Source: Ziziphus jujuba (lineage: Eukaryota > Streptophyta > Magnoliopsida > Rosales > Rhamnaceae). From it: a stretch of DNA of 64,000 bases. The notes under the pieces were generated by a model that saw only the letters and a list, made by a program, of their open reading frames with translations, was not told the DNA's origin and ran no database searches. Location of the stretch: the NCBI RefSeq assembly GCF_031755915.1, contig NC_083379.1, positions 40,122,001-40,186,000 of the forward strand, read 5' to 3'. A program made the position numbers and the translations under genes. Below, piece by piece: positions 46,163 to 56,662 of this stretch (position 1 is the first letter of the stretch; each line of letters opens with the position of its first letter).

Positions 46163-47295
46163 TGATACGAACCTAGGACGACCTGCTCCTAAACCCGTAT
46201 TATATTAGCCCGGATCTTTAATTAAGTTCAAGTTCTAATGGGATGGACCTCAACCCCTAACCAACTTGTGGTTAGAAACCTTGGTATAATGTAGACGCCA
46301 CAATAGGGGATGGAAAACCTATTGATAAGTCAAGCTAAAACAACCAATTCTCTAATGGTGTTTTAGGTGTTCTCAAAGAACAAAGAGATAATTAATCTCA
46401 CAAGTATTTTCTCAATCAAATCAAAGTTGTATTATTATTGAAAAATAAGCCTTTAAATAGGCTTTGAAAGAAACAAAATAAACCCTAAAAACCCTAGGAA
46501 AAACCGGCCACACAATGAAGAAGTCTACCTTGGCCGAAACTTTCCTTTTCCTAAACTAATTTGGATTAATTAATTCCTTTATTTTGAATTAGGAATTAAT
46601 TAATTTACAATGAAAATAATAAAATAATAACTTTCCTAAACTTATTTGTCCAGAAAATAAATAAATAAAAACTAAAAAGTAATGGTAGTTTCCTAAAACA
46701 AAAAGTAGAATAAAATTAGGAAACTATAATACTAGCTTTTTGACTAAATTGACTTTGACCAATCTTTGACCAAATTGAGCTCCAAATCAGCTTCAATATG
46801 CTTTGTAGGATGCCAAATAAGCTTATTGTGAAGTTCCTCACGTTGCCCTTGCTTGGAAGTATGAGAAAAGGCTAATACAGTAAAATACAGTAAAGCCAGC
46901 AAGGAATACAGCAAATCCGGCCTTTCCTTCTCCTTGTGCGCAAACCACCTTGTTGGTCGGCTTTGAAGCTGTTTTGGCTGGTTTCTATGACTCATCCTCC
47001 ATATGAATTGAACCCATAAGGATGGGGTTCCAATTCATACAACCCGGCATCCTTATTATCACCAAAAACGTCACCCGACCCTGTTTTGGCTTCTATTGCT
47101 TGTATGAGTAAAACAAGCCTTGGTTCTTTAGATGTGGCCAACCCCTCTTGACTATGACTTATTCCTTGTATGAAGACAGCAAGATTGTCCTTGAACGTTT
47201 TGGCTTAGGCCCTAGTGATCGGTCCCACCTTCATTTGTATTGGGTCAGCACCCCAGCGGGTTGTCGGTCGAGCAGTCTCGGGTGGATTCGCATCA
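46163..47295 (-). repeat. Gypsy A 5' LTR
   Basis: 1133 bp, the partner of 32956-34088, followed by TGCGG at 47296-47300. Confidence 0.93.
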
Positions 47296-47300
47296 TGCGG

Positions 47301-47870
47301 GGCCCAAAAAATTGGTCAAATGTGGTAACCATTGGGTTTTCGGTAATTACCGATGAAACCCATGGTAATTTTTCCAGCGAGTATAAGTTGATTACTAAAG
47401 GTTTCATTTGTAATTACAGAAGGTGTACAGTAATCGTATTTTTTTTGCCAATTTGAGAACGTCTTCAAAGATTTTGGGGTTTTCTCTCCTTAGAATAATT
47501 GAAAATCTATATTTTGCCTATGTTTGCATTTAACACACATTATGGGACTTGTGGGGCCCAAAAAATTGGTAAAATGTGATTACCATAGGGTTTCAGTAAT
47601 TCCCGATAAAACTTACGGTAATATTTCCAGAGAGTATAAATTGATTACCGTAGGTTTCATCAGTAATTACGAAGGCCTACAGTAATCGTATTTTTTTTTT
47701 CCAATTTTTCAAATATTTTGGGGTTTCCTCTCCTTACGATCATGTAAGAATCCATATTTTGCATGTTCTTGCATTTAACCCACATTAGGGGACTGGTGGG
47801 GCCCAAAAAATTGGTAGAATGTGATTACCACTAGGGTTTCGGTAATTACCGATGAAACCTGCGGTAATGT
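47301..47870 (-). repeat. MULE satellite continued after gypsy A
   Basis: Two more reverse-orientation units of the ~254-bp repeat, with CCTTAGAATAATT near 47491 and CCTTACGATCAT near 47733. With element A removed the spacing from the last unit at 32889 is again about 257 bases, so the array was continuous. Confidence 0.85.
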
Positions 47871-48383
47871 TTGAAGCAAAAACAAATTGAACGTTTTCAC
47901 TTATTAATGCCGTTTTATCTCTTACTTTGTCAGAAGTTATCATTAATAACGCTACATTTAGCATGTTATTGGTTGGAACACACATGATTGAAGTTGTCGG
48001 ATGGAATTGTGGTGATTCTTTTATGACGGTGTACAAATGTCATTTACCGACGATGCATCGGTCATTACCATTGGGCAGTAATATCATCCGTGCAACAGTA
48101 AGAAATCTACAAACAATTGAACCAAAAACTGAACACAGAATGATATGTTATCAAAACAATACGACAGATGAATTTGACAACAAAAGAACACATAAAACCA
48201 ACGTCTATTATGCCAAAACACATGTTACGCGGTTAAGCAACTAATTGCATTCCTGACTACATTGCATACACATGCATACCGCATAACATGGCCCCATTGT
48301 CTTAATATAGTGTCGCGTGATTTATGGGCCTTCGGTTCAATGGTGCTGTTGATTGGTAGTGCTATCAAGAGGTACGGCAACGG

Positions 48384-50965
48384 AGCATGATCGGCTGCTA
48401 TGACCAATCTGTTTGCACCTCCCGCATCTATATTGATGACGCTCCTCTCCTTGAGATTGAATCCTCTTCTTTCTTGGTCTTCCTAACTGTTTGCCAATTT
48501 AAGGTGGAAATACAACCTGGTTTATGACATCATCTGGAGCATGCCACTGACATTTATCTCCAAGTGGATATATGGTTTCCGAATATGCGTCACGGAGTGA
48601 GTCAACTGAGTAATGCGTCGAGCAAAGGATATATGGAGAAATATGTCGATGCTTACATGCTGCAATTGCATGGACACAAGGAAATCCATCAATGTCAAAT
48701 TCCTTGCATGAGCACGTCTTATTTTCTAAGTTAACAACTCCAACGAACATGCCATGGCCAACAACTTGAAACTCATATAAGTTCAATGGAATAACACGTA
48801 AGCCTCTGCCATTATTTGAGTGCTCTTGCATGATATTTTCCAACCAATTAGTAATAGGAGTTTGCATTGCAGCTGCGTTAGTTCGACGTTCATACCACCA
48901 CCTTTGCAAGACATCATGAATGTGATCTAGTAATGGCAAAACAGGTTTATCCCTAGCATCAAGAAGCACATAGTTCATGCTCTCTGCGATGTTAGTTGTC
49001 ATTATGTTGTATCTATTGCCCGGAAAATGTGATCTAGCCCATTTTGCAGGATTTACATCCTTGAGATATTGTACAACTTCAATACTAACCCTTTCTAAAA
49101 GCCGCATGGCCTTATCAAAATCCTCAACAATATATGCTCTAACTGCATCATTAAAAGTTGATATAATCGCATTGACATTACCTTTAAACTTCTTAGCACG
49201 TAAATTTGTACCAAGATTATATGTGCAGTGGCCATGGTGATTATTAGGGAAAACTGTACGTATCGCTTTTGCAATGCTCTTGTGTCTATCGATATCAAAG
49301 CTATATTCGGATCATCCCCAAACGCTTCTTTAAAGCTCTAAAAAAACCATGTGTAAGCCGCATCCGTCTCCCCAGGGCCTATTCCATAAGCAAGTGGATA
49401 AATTTGATTGTTCCCATCCAAACATGAATGCAATATATAACAAACCTCTATATCTATTCTTCAGTGTAGTTCCATCGACAGCTATGACTCTCCGCATATG
49501 CTGAAACCCTCTAATGTTAGCTCCAAGTGCCATGAAAAAATATAAAAATCTGTTTTGATCGTCAGTTTCAATTCGAGTAAACGTGCCCAGATTTTTGCTC
49601 TTCAAAACATGACTCCATAAAGGAAGTTTTGCATATGAATCTTCTGGCATGCCCCACAAACATGATAGTGCAACTTCCTTAGTGGCCCATGCTTTGTTGT
49701 AGCTGATGTTTACTCAGTAATTAGAGCGAATGTTATGCACGATATCTCGGGGTTTGTATTGCCTTCAAATCCCATCAAACGTTGGCTGGATGATGTCTCC
49801 GATAACTGAACTTGTTGCTTGATGATGATCCCTTTTCATGATATTTAAAGAGCAAATATGCTCATCCTTGAAGGCCTCTATATTATCACCATGTAGTTTG
49901 GTAGCACGCATTCGCCACATGTAATTGTCGTTTGCACACACAACCTCATATCGGACTCCATCTGACTTCTTGACCTTGAATTCAAAATTTCTCCTTAGTG
50001 CATAAAGACTAAGCTTCTTCTGTAGCGCATTCTTACTTGCAAAGAGTTGGTTAATTCGAATGATTTCATGGGCATTGACAGATGAGAAGCGACGGTTAAC
50101 CCTAAGTTTAACCATGGATGCGGTAGAATCCTGTCGAATGTCCAAATGGTTTTCGGTAAAAGGAGAGGAAAGCACATCATCATTTACATTATCAAATGGA
50201 CTATTACCATAAGGAGACTCACCATGTCGACTATCACCAGCTGAAAGTCCCGAATGTTGGGTCCAACAAATACGATCAGTGTTGACCTCAACCTCAAATT
50301 GTTCATCTTGATCATAATCATGTCCACGATATTCATTCATATCATTAATGTCAAAGCACTCATTATCATGATCATGTTCCACAGATTGCACATTGTTTTC
50401 ACAAATTTGATTTTCAGAGAATCCAGGTTGAGTTTCCGGCAAATGAAGTTCAGTCGCTGGGGACTACATGTCAGCATCAGAGGTAAGAGTAGTTGTCTCT
50501 GGAACTGTAGATAATGGGGCAATAGTCATAAATCCTGAACTTGTAGGTATCCTATTTACAACACATCCAGCAGTATTAATACTCTGTGAAACCCTGATAA
50601 CACATCAACAATAAGTGGAGATTTCTCTTGAGGTCTGTGTGAATTATACTCTTCTAAAAACTTTGTAGGTCTTCATCATTTTCCACAACGTATGGCTCAC
50701 ATGACAAACACACATGGTATATGAACTTGAAGATTAATTGATGTTGTGTAGAATCTAAGTTGACAGCGTTGTAGACAACATCTTTAAGTTCTGCCAATGT
50801 ACAATTCCTTTTGATACGTATAATCTTCGTTCTTTGACGTTGGTATCTCCAAGTACCTTCAGAACATACACTCCATGTTCCATCATAGAACAGTAAAACT
50901 GAAATTTGTGACATTGAGCATAAAGGGTTTACCAATTCAAAACATAATAAGTATTTCCTTGTCAC
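48384..50965 (-). pseudogene. mudrA-like MULE transposase
   Basis: Read on the minus strand: an N-terminal ubiquitin-like (PB1/MuDR N-terminal) region (50965-50654), an acidic stretch, then the MuDR DNA-binding region (50442-49765; KLSLYALRRNFEFKVKKSDG, YMWRMRATKL). After a stop comes YKPRDIVHNI and KAWATKEVAL, then the catalytic domain with the first aspartate in IAVDGTTLK (about 49475), the second in LISIDTR (about 49290) and the MULE signature FPNNHHGHCTYNL (about 49245-49207, frameshifted). The next open frame (49107-48499) carries NIAESMN and the SWIM zinc finger (CSCKEFDIDGFPCVHA). Past one stop near 48499 follows a CCHC knuckle (CGRCKQIGHSSRSC, 48425-48384). All domains are in the proper order, but stops and at least two shifts make it inactive. 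The gene converges with the Ulp1 gene. Confidence 0.87.
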
Positions 50966-52410
50966 AAGCTTGTGGTAATTCGTGAGTTCATATGATTAAA
51001 AATAATTGCAATCGTAGAATCTTTGCTGGAAGGTTTAACTATAATCCTGAAGCAAAAGTAATGAAAAAATACAAATGCATTTTCAGTAAATGAGTACAGA
51101 AAATAAGCCAAACAATTATGTTATTAACGCCTAGTGGAATAGCATTTTAAATGTAAATGAGTAGAATAGCATTTTAAATACAAATACAAATGCATTTTCA
51201 GTAAATGAGAAAAGATAAAATACAAATGCATTTTCAGTAAATGAGTACAAATGCATTTTAAATGTTGCATATTAACACCTAGTAGAATAGCTACTCTTGA
51301 CAGACATAGTGGATCAAGTAGATTAAGATGTCAAATTTGTGGCACATGTGCTAAATCATAACATAACGTTGGCTTGAATGGATGCAATGCTGACAATGTG
51401 GTGTTCTGTGGTTTAGTTTGTTAAACATCATAAATATAGTTACATTTAGCATGTCATTCGTATACAATAACATTAGAGAAGTGGACAAATTTGATTGTCC
51501 AATCGGTTTGCTTTCAGAAAATGGAAAAATTAAATATTTTAATGGAACCGCCGTTAAATTTTCCAACAAGCAAGTGTTTCATAATTACTGATGGACCGTA
51601 TGTAACAAATAAAGGTTGTAATTTTCAAATAGAAATTTCCGAACCATTTATGGATTGTTTTACATAAAATAGCACCAACATACAACTTGCACTTATATAT
51701 CATGTCAAAACGTGACAAACAATGAATCCAATATAAGGGAAAAATGTATACATATCTGTACATATTTATATATATATATATAAACATACCAAAACCAAAA
51801 AATCTTTAACTCTGATCCGCAGAAATGTACAATTTAATTATACCCTTTTGAAGTGTATGGGCTCCACAATGAAGATTTTTAGTCTTGTTGTTATCATAAA
51901 AGGTTGGGGGTATGCAGGGAGAGTGAACTGAATTGAAGGTGGTATTGTCTTTTCTACAATGGTTCGTGAGAGCGAAGAAAGGCTGAAAGGTACGTAACCA
52001 ACAAAAGAGAAAGAGAGAGGAAGACACACAGGATTCAACAAGTGCACAATTAATTCCCTCCTAACAACTCTCGTTTGGACATACTACCATGGAGCCACAT
52101 TTTAAAAGTAATTGGAAGAAGCTTGCAAGCTGGGAATAGTCTACAATCTAAAACTAACTACATTTCAATGCATACCATTCAAACAAGTTCAAATGGTAGA
52201 GAGCCAATATTTGAGAACTCAATTACCATCCATTTAAATTCTCATCCTTCTTATTTATTGCTTTTCCACATCTTAAATAATATGGAGAATTTAATAATGA
52301 AATTGGGTCCTTACACATCATCTTGACACGAGAATCATGTACAAAAACTAAAAACAAAATCTGAATTAGCAAGAGGAACTTGTACAAGTGTTTTATGAAT
52401 AAAAACTAAA
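50966..52410. other. MULE region upstream of the transposase
   Basis: This should contain the transposase promoter. A (TA)n run lies at 51765-51783. The block TACATTTAGCATGT at 51440-51455 resembles 47950-47965 downstream of the transposase, so a short sequence is shared by both flanks. No gene is recognised. Confidence 0.5.
51078..51265 (+). repeat. Short tandem repeat, ATGCATTTTCAGTAAATGAG units
   Basis: About four imperfect copies of ACAAATGCATTTTCAGTAA or its variant with ATTTTAAATG follow one another upstream of the transposase gene. Confidence 0.75.
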
Positions 52411-52412
52411 GA

Positions 52413-52591
52413 ATATTACAGCTCCTACAAAAGCCTCTGTTGGTATCAATCCTGAATTGACCCAATGTTCCCCATCAATGTCAAAATCTCGAACACCAAC
52501 TGGCACCACAATTGGTATAATGCCAAACTTTAGTGACAGCATTAAAAGCATACAGGGCACCTCCACTAAAACGGAGACCGATTTGATATCT
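52413..52591 (-). pseudogene. C2/SMP-domain protein (NTMC2T5-like) exon remnant
   Basis: After a possible acceptor (CATCCAG) the minus strand gives YQIGLRFSGGA in one frame and, one base later, LLMLSLKFGIIPIVVPVGVR followed by DFDIDGEHWV and LIPTEAFVGAV in another. This series resembles the lipid-binding SMP region of plant C2-domain proteins of the NTMC2T5 type, as I remember them. There is one frameshift and no other exon can be assigned with confidence. It lies inside the MULE and is best read as a captured host gene piece. The identity rests on memory of the family and should be taken as moderate. Confidence 0.5.
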
Positions 52592-55105
52592 GGATGAAAT
52601 CAAACGAAATATCTGCAGTTAGTTACAATATTTAGCATACAAGTTTCAAAGAAAATAATTAAATACCTAGAGTATCCATAAAGAAGTATAAAGGTTCAAA
52701 TCTAACAATTGAGGCAATAGCTCATACCTAGTAATATCCCTTGCTCTCTATGAATTGTATAGAACCAAAATCCAATCTCATAGACTGATTTACTAAAGGA
52801 TGCCCAAATCTCCAAAACAGCAAAAAAAACACCAATTGAAATCAATACATCGAGTAGATGGCCAGCCTTCAACAAATATTAATCCAGACTGCCAGAAAAA
52901 TATAAATATTAAAAAAAGACACTCAAGTCAATTTTATTTTTTTTCAAGGATTAAATAGGTATAAGAGGGTAGATAAAAAAATGTTGAAAGGGAGAAGGTA
53001 TATTTCATTAACATATATACATATCAACACAAGGGGGGGTATTTTTCATTAAAGCTTTCAAAATAAGGGCATTCACCCAAATTCATTTCAAAAATTAATA
53101 TTTAATTTCATACATATTCAGGAACTAAAAAAGTCAGAAAAATATGCTAAAAGGATATTCGCAGATACATTCTATGAATTTCCTAAAAACAAGACAAATA
53201 ATATAAGATATAATTAAAAGTAACACAGGAAACATTTCCATGTTAAGTAACACCTTCAAACTTATAAGCATGTCAATTTCAAATAACAGTGACAAAATTC
53301 CATCAATGGCATGGAAAATGCTATAAATGTTGGAAGCTATATACAAATGAGTATAATGAAGGAAAAAACACTCACAAATAAAGGAATGGAAACAGAGATG
53401 CTATTGGCAGCACTGCAAACAAATTGAGAAAGATAGTCAGTCATAAACAACTAATATGCTGAGAAAATCATATAGATCATACATCATACAAGTGGTCCCG
53501 GACATGTGTGATTCAAGCAAGAAATGAAGAAGAGATCATTTCTTAAACAAATTCTATAAAAACATGGTATAAATAAGATTGATCCAAGCAAAAAGTACCA
53601 AATGATGAAAATTATCAATGTGATGCACAACTAAATTCTATTTGAAAAGGAAAACAAAAGGCAATAATAAATGTCTAATCTATTTACAGATAAATTTGAT
53701 AACTTGAAAAATAAAAATTAAGAAGGATGAAGAAGAAGAAGAAGAAATATGGCTATAAGTCAGACTTCAAAAAGGTTAACAAAACTGAATTAAAGTTAAA
53801 GATGTTTGTTGGATCTTCATTCAATCCTACTTCAAAGCATGTCTATCAAAAATAGAGTGTCAAGAAGAAGGAAGATTGTGAAAATGTTTTCCATCAAATT
53901 CTTTTGCTACTTCCTTGTCAACCTCTGCCAACCTTTCAAAGTGCAGTATCAAATTCATTAACCAGTAATCTAACAAATACAAAACATGTAGCAGAGAAAC
54001 AAATACACATCACAGATGCAACAAATCAAACAAAACATCAACATGATCAACATTCCACAATGCTTTGGAATGCCAATAACCAAAAATTAATAAAAATAAA
54101 TAAATAACAAACAGTAGAAGAATAAGAAAAAGCATACCATTACACAACACAACTACGGCAATAAAAAGATAAGCAATGGCACCAGGCAACTAAGTACAGC
54201 AAAGACATACATTAAATAAGTATCACATGCAACTACGTAAAGCAATAAATTAAATAAGTATCACATGCAAAACCGTGACTAATGAACAGTCAAAGTTTGA
54301 CCCTTATTTTGCAAGAGCTCATTTGTTCTATCTATGGAGAAACCAAAAACATTACTTAAATTTAATAGCATCTAGCTACCATTTTTAGAGCTGTCAAGAA
54401 AAAGATTCATATAAATCTAAAAGACCCAAGTATCCATGCAAAACAACGTACACCTAAATGCAAATAAAAAATTTGCCACTATAGTATGCATCATATTTGC
54501 AATACCAAATGTAAATTATCAAACACGCGGGAACCTTAAAGGCCACAGATTTTGCATCATAATTAGATGCATAACCATAAGCAACTAACCATCATTACTT
54601 AATCAATTTTTTATACCAACCACAAATTTCCAATAAATGGACAAAATTATTCTAAATTTCATAAAATGTTTTAGAGCTTTTAGCATATATGTTGAAACAT
54701 TCCTTACATAATTGCCAATGAAGAGTTCACGTGAATATTCAATTTCATTTCTGCCTTGTCATTTTCCAAATAGACCTTTCAACAAAATACCTAACAAATC
54801 TTGGGTTCTTATTCAACACATATTCCACTCGTTAGCCTAAAGCCACTTAAAAAAATGATTAGATAACCTCCTGCACCTTGATGTCAATGGAATAGGGTAA
54901 GCCGTAAGTCTCAATAGCTCCAAAATTGTCCATGACCCTCCAAATAGAAGTTTGAAACATCCATCTTTCAGACTAACTATTCAAAGGGCAATCTTTTCTT
55001 TTATGGAGTTGGGGAACCGTATTACAAACCCCCAACTTTAACCAGTTTAGCCATCAAGCTCAATAGGAAAAAAGGAACTCTTGTCCTAATAAAGTTAAAA
55101 TTACT

Positions 55106-55137
<32 letters not shown>

Positions 55138-55150
55138 GAACAACAGACAA
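52592..55150. other. MULE right interior, mostly non-coding with two exon-like stretches
   Basis: Two minus-strand stretches look coding but are not recognised. At 52877-52730 the translation has a hydrophobic segment (LLDVLISIGVFFAVLEIWAS) followed by FWFYTIHREQG and ends at a possible donor GTATGAG. At 54969-54861 the translation reads WMFQTSIWRVMDNFGAIE, then TYGLPYSIDIKVQEV and a stop. Elsewhere the sequence is AT-rich without clear features; (TA)n lies at 55111-55133. Confidence 0.4.
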
Positions 55151-55154
55151 CAAA

Positions 55155-55753
55155 CAACAAAAACCAAATGCAACTAAATCATCATAGGAGACGCTTTTGA
55201 TGAGTGAGGAATAAGAGATACGAGAATCTAAACCTTTTGGTCGTTGTCTTCTCTCTTGAGATAAAAGAAGAACTCCGTGTAAAGTGAACAGCAGACCCAA
55301 TTCCAAAAACTCCAAGGGTTTCATTCACATAAAGCGATTTACAATCAGGATTTTCTGTTTCCTTCGACATAAAAACAGAGGGAAAACCTCGCAAGTCTCT
55401 GACTGACAAGCAAACCAATCCAAAGCTTTCGCACTGGAAGGCACAGCGAACTTTAGAAATCCTCACAGAATCACATATGAAATGAAAACTAAATAAAACG
55501 ACATAGTATCAAAACAGCAAAGTCTTACGGAATTTTCCAGTACCTGAAACCGAAAGAACCCATTGGAGGTAGAAGGAGGATTCAGCTTCAACTTCCCCAC
55601 AGCATCTTTGATACTTTCTAATCCCTTCTCAAGTGTCAATGTTGGGGGTAGAGTATGTGTAATGCAAGTCTCCACCACAAACTCCCCGTCTTCCATTCCC
55701 GAATCCTTGCCGATTTCCACTATCAGACCATCAAATCGCACACCGAACTCTAC
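55155..55753 (-). pseudogene. PHYLLO / isochorismate-synthase-like (MenF) gene fragment
   Basis: Two exons of a MenF-type N-terminal module. The first (55753-55545) follows an acceptor (TTTTAG) and gives FGVRFDGLIVEIG, VVETCITHTLPP and NPPSTSNGFFRFQ, ending at a GT donor. The second (about 55450-55155) gives AVPSSAKALDWFACQ, then after a frameshift MSKETENPDCKSLY and GVFGIGSAVHF. This order matches the start of isochorismate synthase and of PHYLLO, the plant fusion protein of phylloquinone synthesis, with PHYLLO the closer fit as I recall it. The chorismate-binding catalytic part is absent. With introns retained and the right MULE end only 670 bases away, it looks like a genomic fragment captured by the element. 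Confidence 0.7.
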
Positions 55754-55934
55754 CTAAAACAAAAATTACAAAAGCATAAGGAAAAAAATTACAGAAATAG
55801 CAAAAAAAAGAAAAAACATAATCCTAATTTCGATTCCAACTTATCCTAAAAGCAATCAGAAAAAAAAAAAAAAAAAAAAAAAAACACCCCACAAATGTTT
55901 TAAAAAAACCCTAGAAACCACTCAAATCGAAAAG

Positions 55935-56069
55935 TCAAAGGAAAAATGAAGCAAACAGACTAGGCATTTTATCAGAGAGGCCAAGTGAAACAGCAAGCTT
56001 AGGCATCTGCTTCCGCCATGCAATACCACCCTTGAGCTTCGTATACAAATCCACGTCCTCCTTCTTCAT
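55935..56069 (-). pseudogene. Unidentified short exon-like frame
   Basis: A 44-codon minus-strand frame starting MKKEDVDLYTKLKGGI, then AWRKQMPKLAVSLGLSDKM, with non-repetitive composition that looks coding. It lies upstream of the PHYLLO-like exons in the same direction. I do not recognise it; it could be the 5' end of a second captured gene or of a chimeric transcript. A poly-A run (plus strand) at 55860-55885 lies between the two. Confidence 0.35.
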
Positions 56070-56331
56070 AATACCCTAATTTTTAATTCCAAACCATCAA
56101 TTTCTTTGTATGGAATTTGGGTGATCGGAGAGACAAAATGGGGTCGTTTGGCAAAAGGGCAACTAAATGAAGAAAGCTTAATGGAAGAATGAGAAGAGAT
56201 GAGCCAGCTTTAGGGAAGTGTGATGAAGGAGAAGAGAACAGTCGGGTGAAGAAAAGAAAAAAATAACATAAAATAAAAAAAAAGTAAAAATATTTAATTT
56301 GGATATTAGGGCATTTTGGGATTATTAAAAA

Positions 56332-56421
56332 TTGAAAGGGTAAAAAAAAAAAAAAAGATAGCAAATGAAGGAGTAAAAATCGTGAAGCTCATCCCTATGG
56401 GGGCATTGGGCCAAATTCCCC
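56332..56421 (-). repeat. MULE right terminal inverted repeat
   Basis: Read on the minus strand it begins GGGGAATTTGGCCCAATG and matches the left repeat at 18480-18570 as described there. Confidence 0.88.
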
Positions 56422-56430
56422 TCATTCAAA
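56422..56430 (+). repeat. MULE target-site duplication, right copy
   Basis: TCATTCAAA, identical to 18471-18479. Confidence 0.88.
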
Positions 56431-56439
56431 TCAAACGTT

Positions 56440-56662
56440 TTGGACATAACGGTTTCTTGGCCTAGTCTGTTAATCCTCAATGGGATTGAGACCCAATACG
56501 CTGGTACATGTTTCCTATGATTGGCAGCTTCCATGGCCCTGGGTGTAGGTTTGAAGAAGTTGATAGGTTTCTGGTTTTCGCTCTCTTTGATATGTTCAGT
56601 ACCATGAACAGAAAAAGGAAGAAAGTGAAAAGGATTGGGAATCAGGAAAACTGGAGGTCCAT
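56440..56662 (-). pseudogene. P450 pseudogene split by the MULE: 5' part of exon 1
   Basis: The minus strand starts with MDLQFS and, after a stop codon, FPILFTFFLFLFMVLN (membrane anchor), [15 protein letters not shown] (the PPGP hinge with its first proline changed to histidine) and IGSQSH, then a degraded RDLAKK segment with two stops. It breaks off at the residue where the exon at 17925 continues, on the same strand. Between them lies the whole MULE. It is therefore most simply the 5' end of the gene whose other parts are at 17259-17925 and 16468-17074. Confidence 0.82.

Larger units (their letters stand above)
32956..47295 (-). mobile_element. Gypsy element A, near complete, inserted in the MULE satellite
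   Basis: A Ty3/gypsy element on the minus strand with 1133-bp LTRs at both ends, a primer site, gag, protease, RT, RNase H, integrase and polypurine tract. It spans 14340 bp because element B (6130 bp plus a 5-bp duplication) sits inside its pol; alone it is about 8.2 kb. It is flanked by TGTGG/TGCGG. The primer site at 46151-46162 reads TCGTATCAGAGC on the minus strand, one mismatch from the usual TGGTATCAGAGC. Lineage within gypsy is not assigned. Confidence 0.93.
18480..56421. mobile_element. Giant Mutator-like element (37.9 kb with nested insertions)
   Basis: The boundaries rest on inverted ends (18480-18570 and 56332-56421) and a perfect 9-bp duplication (TCATTCAAA). The contents agree: a mudrA-type transposase on the minus strand (50965-48384), a DUF1985 plus Ulp1-protease gene on the plus strand (20763-30543), an inverted satellite between their 3' ends, and host gene fragments at the right end. 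Nested inside are a copia element (6188 bp) and gypsy element A with B inside it (14340 bp). Subtracting these and their duplications leaves about 17.4 kb. Ulp1-carrying MULEs are known in plants (Arabidopsis Kaonashi/KI-MULE, melon CUMULE). Both genes here carry stops and frameshifts, so the copy is probably not autonomous today. Confidence 0.87.

Noticed and set aside
55022..55324. A separate 100-residue gene
   Set aside because: It is the shifted frame of the PHYLLO-like fragment running into a TA microsatellite.
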